A stretch of DNA of 64,000 bases, from positions 13,010 to 77,009 of the forward strand of contig JAEZWW010000108.1 in the NCBI GenBank assembly GCA_023442945.1, written 5' to 3'. The stretch is from Pseudomonadota bacterium. Lineage in GTDB: Bacteria; Pseudomonadota; Gammaproteobacteria; Burkholderiales; Burkholderiaceae_C. Below are positions 60,660 through 64,000 of the stretch, one piece after another. A program made the position numbers and the translations under genes. Every line of letters begins with the position of its first letter. Positions within the stretch are counted from its first letter, which is position 1. The notes beneath the pieces were generated by a model. The model did not search any database and was not told the DNA's origin. It saw only the letters and a program-made list of their open reading frames with translations.

Positions 60660-62159
60660 ATGCCGATGTCCGCACTCCAGCTTTCTGGTTTTGGTGTCTG
60701 CTTTGGGCACCGGGTTATTCTGTCCAGCGTCGACCTTGAACTGCCAAGCGGCGGCGTTGACGTGCTCATGGGGCCGGTCAAGACCGGCAAATCGACCCTG
60801 ATGCGCACCCTGGCGGGCCTGAACACCGCCACTGCGATCCATCGCCGCTGGGGCTGTGCAACCTTGCTGGGCCGGTCGATCGACTCCGCTTGGCGCCCCA
60901 CGCTGGTGCAGCAGCATGCAGCGCTGTTCCACGCCGCCGTGCGCGACGCGCTGCTGGAACACACGGGCACGACCACCGGCTTGACGCGCGACGCACGCGC
61001 ACGCGAGGCACTGGAAGCGCACGGACTGGACCACCTCATCCCGCGGCTTGGCGCTTCGGTGCTCGAATTGCCGCTGCACCACCAGCGCGCGCTCAACGTG
61101 CTGGCCTACGCGCTGACAGCGCCGCCCCTGCTCATGGTGGACGAACCAACCTACGGGCTGCAGCTCGACGCCGCCATGTGGCTGGTGGAGTGGCTGCGCG
61201 CGCTGGGGCAACGGGTGCGTCTGTTGGTGGTGCTGCACCACCAGGGGCAAGCGCGTCGCCTGGCGGATCGGGTGCTGCTGCTCGGCGGGGGCCGGGTGCT
61301 GGCGCACGACCCGAATCCGCGCTTTTTCACCCATCCTGCGAATGCCTGGGTGCGCCAGTTTGTCCAGACGGGCAGCTTGTCCATCCCCTCACCGGATGCG
61401 CGGGCAGAGGACCTGGACCCTTCCATCGATCCCCCGCCGCCCCTGCCGCAGGCGGCCGTGGATGCGCTGGCCGAGTTCGCGCCGTCAGCGACGGCCGACG
61501 CCCCCCGCCCGGTCGACATTCCCGCCGAACCGGTTCCAGCCCCTGCCCAAGGCCCAGCCGAAAGCCCGGCGCCCCAACCCGTGCCGCCAACGCTGGCGGT
61601 GCAGCACACCAACGCCGCGCTGCCCTCGCTGTCGCGCGCAGGGGTGGAAATCGCCTCGATGGTGGGCAGGGCCATCCTGACCGAGTACCGCGGCCCGCAC
61701 GGTTTTCACTGGATCCTGCCGGGCACTTTGGCCGGCAGCGGCGAGCCCGGCGCCCTGGCCACCATCGACTACGACCTGCAGCTGCTGGCCAATCTGGGCG
61801 TGACCCACCTGGTCACACTCACCGAGAACGACATCGATGTGGATGCGCTGCTGCGCAACGGCCTGAAAAACACCCACCTGCCCATCTTCGACCGCGAGGC
61901 GCCCACGCTCTCGCAGGCCTACATGCTGGTGCGACGCATGCAGCAACTGCTTGACGCGGACCACGTCGTCGCGGTGCATTGCCGCGCCGGGATCGGGCGC
62001 ACGGGGACGGTGCTCGCGGCGTGGCTGATCCGCGAGGGCGGCCTCAGCGCCACCGACGCCATCGCGCGACTGCGCAACATCAACCCGGCTTACGTGCAGA
62101 CCGAGGAACAGGAAGTCTTTCTGCAAGCCTTTGAGGAGGACATCCTCAAGCGCCTCTAG
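60660..62159 (+). CDS. Fusion of ABC-type ATPase and dual-specificity protein phosphatase
   Basis: A 499-residue single protein with two enzymatic domains. Residues 5-235 form an ABC ATPase: Walker A GPVKTGKST (38-46), Walker B LLMVDEPTYG (157-166) and a switch His near 193. The usual LSGGQ signature is replaced by LPLHH (137-141). Residues 236-320 are a Pro/Ala/Asp-rich linker. Residues 325-499 are a dual-specificity phosphatase with the signature VHCRAGIGRTGT, catalytic Cys441 and Arg447, and Asp411 (IFDREAP) as possible general acid. No membrane partner is encoded nearby, so it is not an ordinary transporter subunit. ATG starts are possible at 60660 and 60666. A Roadblock-like gene precedes it. 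Role unknown. Confidence 0.85.
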   Translation: MPMSALQLSGFGVCFGHRVILSSVDLELPSGGVDVLMGPVKTGKSTLMRTLAGLNTATAIHRRWGCATLLGRSIDSAWRPTLVQQHAALFHAAVRDALLEHTGTTTGLTRDARAREALEAHGLDHLIPRLGASVLELPLHHQRALNVLAYALTAPPLLMVDEPTYGLQLDAAMWLVEWLRALGQRVRLLVVLHHQGQARRLADRVLLLGGGRVLAHDPNPRFFTHPANAWVRQFVQTGSLSIPSPDARAEDLDPSIDPPPPLPQAAVDALAEFAPSATADAPRPVDIPAEPVPAPAQGPAESPAPQPVPPTLAVQHTNAALPSLSRAGVEIASMVGRAILTEYRGPHGFHWILPGTLAGSGEPGALATIDYDLQLLANLGVTHLVTLTENDIDVDALLRNGLKNTHLPIFDREAPTLSQAYMLVRRMQQLLDADHVVAVHCRAGIGRTGTVLAAWLIREGGLSATDAIARLRNINPAYVQTEEQEVFLQAFEEDILKRL

Positions 62160-62171
62160 CTGACCGCATCG

Positions 62172-62232
62172 GTTCCGAAAGAAATTCACCTTCAGCCCTA
62201 CAACCACCTGCGCAGCCAGCTATTAAAAACGC
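62172..62232 (-). repeat. Interspersed repeat copy 15
   Basis: AAGAAATTCACCTTCAGCCC then TACAACCACCTGCGCAGCCA and GCTATTAAAAACGC. It includes the rpiA stop (62223-62225). Confidence 0.9.
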
Positions 62233-62894
62233 AGTGTTTTCACGCCTTCGGCCGTGCCCAGCAAGCACACCCGCGCCTTCTGGTGCGCGAACACGCCGAC
62301 GGTGACGACGCCCGGCCACTGGTTGATCTCGCTCTCAAAACCCAGCGGGTCGGTGATGGCCAGGCCACGCACGTCCAGGATGTGCTGGCCGTTGTCGGTC
62401 ACCAGGGGCTGGCCGTCTTTCACGCGCAGCGTGGCCTGCCCGTTCATCGCGGCAAACAGGCGCGCGATGCGCTGTGCCGCCATCGGAATCACTTCCACCG
62501 GCAGCGGGAACTGCCCCAGCACGTCGACGCATTTGGAATCGTCGGCAATGCACACAAACTGGCGCGCCTGCGCCGCCACGATCTTCTCGCGCGTCAGCGC
62601 CGCGCCGCCGCCTTTGACCAGGTAGCCCTTGGGGTCGATCTCGTCCGTGCCGTCGATGTAGACGGCCAGCTCGCCCACCTCGTTGGCGTCGTACACCGGG
62701 ATGCCCAGCGCCTTCAGTCGCGCGGTGGAGGCCTCGGACGACGACACGGCGCCGGCGATGCGGTCCTTGATCAGCCCGAGCTCGTCAATGAACTTGTTCA
62801 CCGTCGATCCGGTGCCCACGCCCACGATTTCGCCGGGCACCACATAGTCCAGCGCGGCCTGGCCGACCATGGCTTTGAGTTCGTCCTGGGTCAT
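62223..62894 (-). CDS. rpiA: Ribose-5-phosphate isomerase A
   Basis: The 223-residue enzyme interconverts ribose-5-phosphate and ribulose-5-phosphate. Motifs are EIVGVGTGSTVNKFIDEL, AVSSSEASTARLKALGIPV, YIDGTDEIDPKGYLVKGGGAALTREKIVA and EVIPMAAQRIARL. The start MTQDELKAMVGQAALDYV at 62894 fits family length better than the ATG at 62945, which would add 17 residues. It is divergent from pyrD. Its final codons and stop fall within an interspersed repeat. Confidence 0.95.
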   Translation of the reverse strand: MTQDELKAMVGQAALDYVVPGEIVGVGTGSTVNKFIDELGLIKDRIAGAVSSSEASTARLKALGIPVYDANEVGELAVYIDGTDEIDPKGYLVKGGGAALTREKIVAAQARQFVCIADDSKCVDVLGQFPLPVEVIPMAAQRIARLFAAMNGQATLRVKDGQPLVTDNGQHILDVRGLAITDPLGFESEINQWPGVVTVGVFAHQKARVCLLGTAEGVKTLRF

Positions 62895-62944
62895 TTGCGA
62901 CAATTCCTTCGGTTCACACACAACGTCTTGCGAAGAATTATCCA

Positions 62945-64000
62945 ATGGCCCTGCTCCCCTACGGTCTGGCGCGCCCCTTTCTGTTCAACCTGGACCCGGA
63001 GGCGGCGCACGAGATGACGATCGACGCGCTGGCACGCGGCGCCGGCACGCCGCTGCAGTGGGCCTGGTGCGGGGCGCGGGTGGACGACCCGGTCACCGTG
63101 GCGGGGCTGAACTTCCCCAACCGCGTCGGCCTGGCGGCGGGCCTGGACAAGAACGCGCGCGCCATCGACGGCTTTGCCGGCATGGGTTTCGGCTTTGTCG
63201 AGGTCGGCACCGTCACGCCGCTGGCGCAACCGGGCAACCCCAAGCCGCGCATGTTCCGCCTGCCGCAGGCAGACGCGCTGATCAATCGCATGGGTTTCAA
63301 CAACGACGGCTTGGACGCGTTTGTGCGTAACGTCAGGAATTCCCGATTTCATAGCAGCTTGCGGAGTTCTGGCAAGGGCCAGCGCATGATTCTGGGCTTG
63401 AACATCGGCAAGAACGCAACCACACCGATCGAGCGCGCCACCGACGACTACCTGATCGGCCTGGCCGGCGTGTACCCGCACGCCGACTACGTCACCGTCA
63501 ACATCTCCAGCCCGAACACCAAGAACCTGCGCGACCTGCAAAGCGACGCGGCGCTGGACGCGCTGCTGGGCGCGCTGAAAAGCCGCCAGCGCGAATTGGC
63601 CGACGAACACCAGCGCCAAGTCCCGCTGTTCTTGAAGATCGCGCCCGACCTGGACGCATCGCAGGTGCAGGCCATTGCCGACGCGCTGCGCCGCCACGCC
63701 ATCGACGGCGTGATCGCCACCAACACCACGCTGTCGCGCGAAGCCGTGCAAGGCATGCGCCACGCCGACGAGGCGGGCGGGCTGTCCGGCGCACCGGTGC
63801 GTGAAGCCAGCAACCGCGTGGTGGCCGGCCTGCGCGCGGCACTGGGCGCGGGCTTTCCCATCATCGGCGTGGGCGGTGTGATGAGCGGCGCCGACGCCGT
63901 GGCCAAGATCGACGCGGGGGCCGACTTGGTGCAGATCTACACCGGGCTGATCTACAAGGGCCCGGGGCTGGTGCGCGAGGTGGCGCAAGCCTTGAAGCAG
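62945..64000 (+). CDS. pyrD: Dihydroorotate dehydrogenase (quinone), 3' end outside window
   Basis: The class 2 dihydroorotate dehydrogenase oxidises dihydroorotate in pyrimidine synthesis with quinone at the inner membrane. The visible 352 codons include the N-terminal helix (LARPFLFNLDPEAAHEMT), GLAAGLDKNARAIDGF, FGFVEVGTVTPLAQPGNPKPRMFRL, INRMGFNNDGLDAF, LNIGKN, VNISSPNT, IATNTT, GLSG and IIGVGGVMSG. The segment NSRFHSSLRSSGKGQRM between the NDG region and ILGLNIGKN is encoded by an interspersed repeat-like insertion. The gene continues beyond 64000. Confidence 0.95.
   Translation, partial: MALLPYGLARPFLFNLDPEAAHEMTIDALARGAGTPLQWAWCGARVDDPVTVAGLNFPNRVGLAAGLDKNARAIDGFAGMGFGFVEVGTVTPLAQPGNPKPRMFRLPQADALINRMGFNNDGLDAFVRNVRNSRFHSSLRSSGKGQRMILGLNIGKNATTPIERATDDYLIGLAGVYPHADYVTVNISSPNTKNLRDLQSDAALDALLGALKSRQRELADEHQRQVPLFLKIAPDLDASQVQAIADALRRHAIDGVIATNTTLSREAVQGMRHADEAGGLSGAPVREASNRVVAGLRAALGAGFPIIGVGGVMSGADAVAKIDAGADLVQIYTGLIYKGPGLVREVAQALKQ
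63343..63385 (+). repeat. Divergent repeat copy 16, inside pyrD
   Basis: ATTTCATAGCAGCTTGCGGA then GTTCTGGCAAGGGCCAGCGC, matching the family outline (ATAGC-GCGCAG...GGGCCAG). It lies within the open pyrD frame. Confidence 0.6.

Overview
The window looks like a chromosomal segment of a high-GC betaproteobacterium, most likely Burkholderiales, family Comamonadaceae or a close relative. This rests on general knowledge, because no search could be run. The supporting signs are two Bug-type (TctC-like) solute receptors, the orders rimP-nusA-infB-rbfA-truB and rnfH-ratA / smpB, G+C-rich codon use, and a short interspersed intergenic repeat of a kind I associate with that family (core AGCTGGCCGCGCAG..GTAGGGCCAGAGGC, at least 16 copies). 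No integrase, transposase, phage gene, plasmid origin or CRISPR array was seen.

Layout. 1-5920: two successive modules, each a divergent LysR regulator, a Bug receptor and an amide or peptide hydrolase (M20 peptidase, then N-formylglutamate amidohydrolase). 6271-7860: a two-gene minus-strand unit of a TIR-domain protein and a DIP1984-family coiled-coil protein joined by a 4-bp overlap, with an abrupt base-composition change between them. 7859-16468: housekeeping and small genes (lipoprotein, guaB, DUF4124 protein, rnfH-ratA, smpB, lipoprotein, acyl-CoA hydrolase, EamA transporter, GSU2403-like nucleotidyltransferase). 16469-25063: translation block typA, truB, rbfA, infB, nusA, rimP, with a terminator-like hairpin in the leader ahead of rimP.

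25330-42047 is the main accessory locus, an aryl-polyene (xanthomonadin/APE-like) biosynthetic cluster. A plus-strand arm carries ACP, a membrane protein, acyl-AMP ligase, hotdog dehydratase, LpxL-like acyltransferase, LolA-like carrier, MMPL exporter, PAP2 phosphatase, halogenase-like flavoprotein, PlsC-like acyltransferase and GT2 glycosyltransferase. It converges on a minus-strand arm of polysaccharide deacetylase, methyltransferase, ketosynthase, chain-length factor, ApeP-like dehydratase, FabG-like ketoreductase and CPA2 antiporter, in which each gene overlaps the next by 4 bp. Together they could build, methylate, lipid-anchor and export a polyene.

42207-56740: chrA; a yej-type oligopeptide/microcin ABC transporter (yejA-B-E-F) interrupted by an OafA-like acyltransferase gene; fabI; a periplasmic-type ATP-dependent DNA ligase; a YdcH-like protein; a large PLP amino-acid decarboxylase; and an NfeD-stomatin pair. 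56895-64000: tRNA-Ser(GGA), lrgAB, an AraC regulator, an A+T-rich gap, a small Roadblock-like protein beside an unusual ABC ATPase-dual-specificity phosphatase fusion, then rpiA and the start of pyrD, which runs off the window.

The least conventional items are the ABC-phosphatase fusion with its small neighbour, the TIR-DIP1984 pair, the combined gene content of the polyene locus, and repeat copies that have become part of the truB, yejF and pyrD reading frames.
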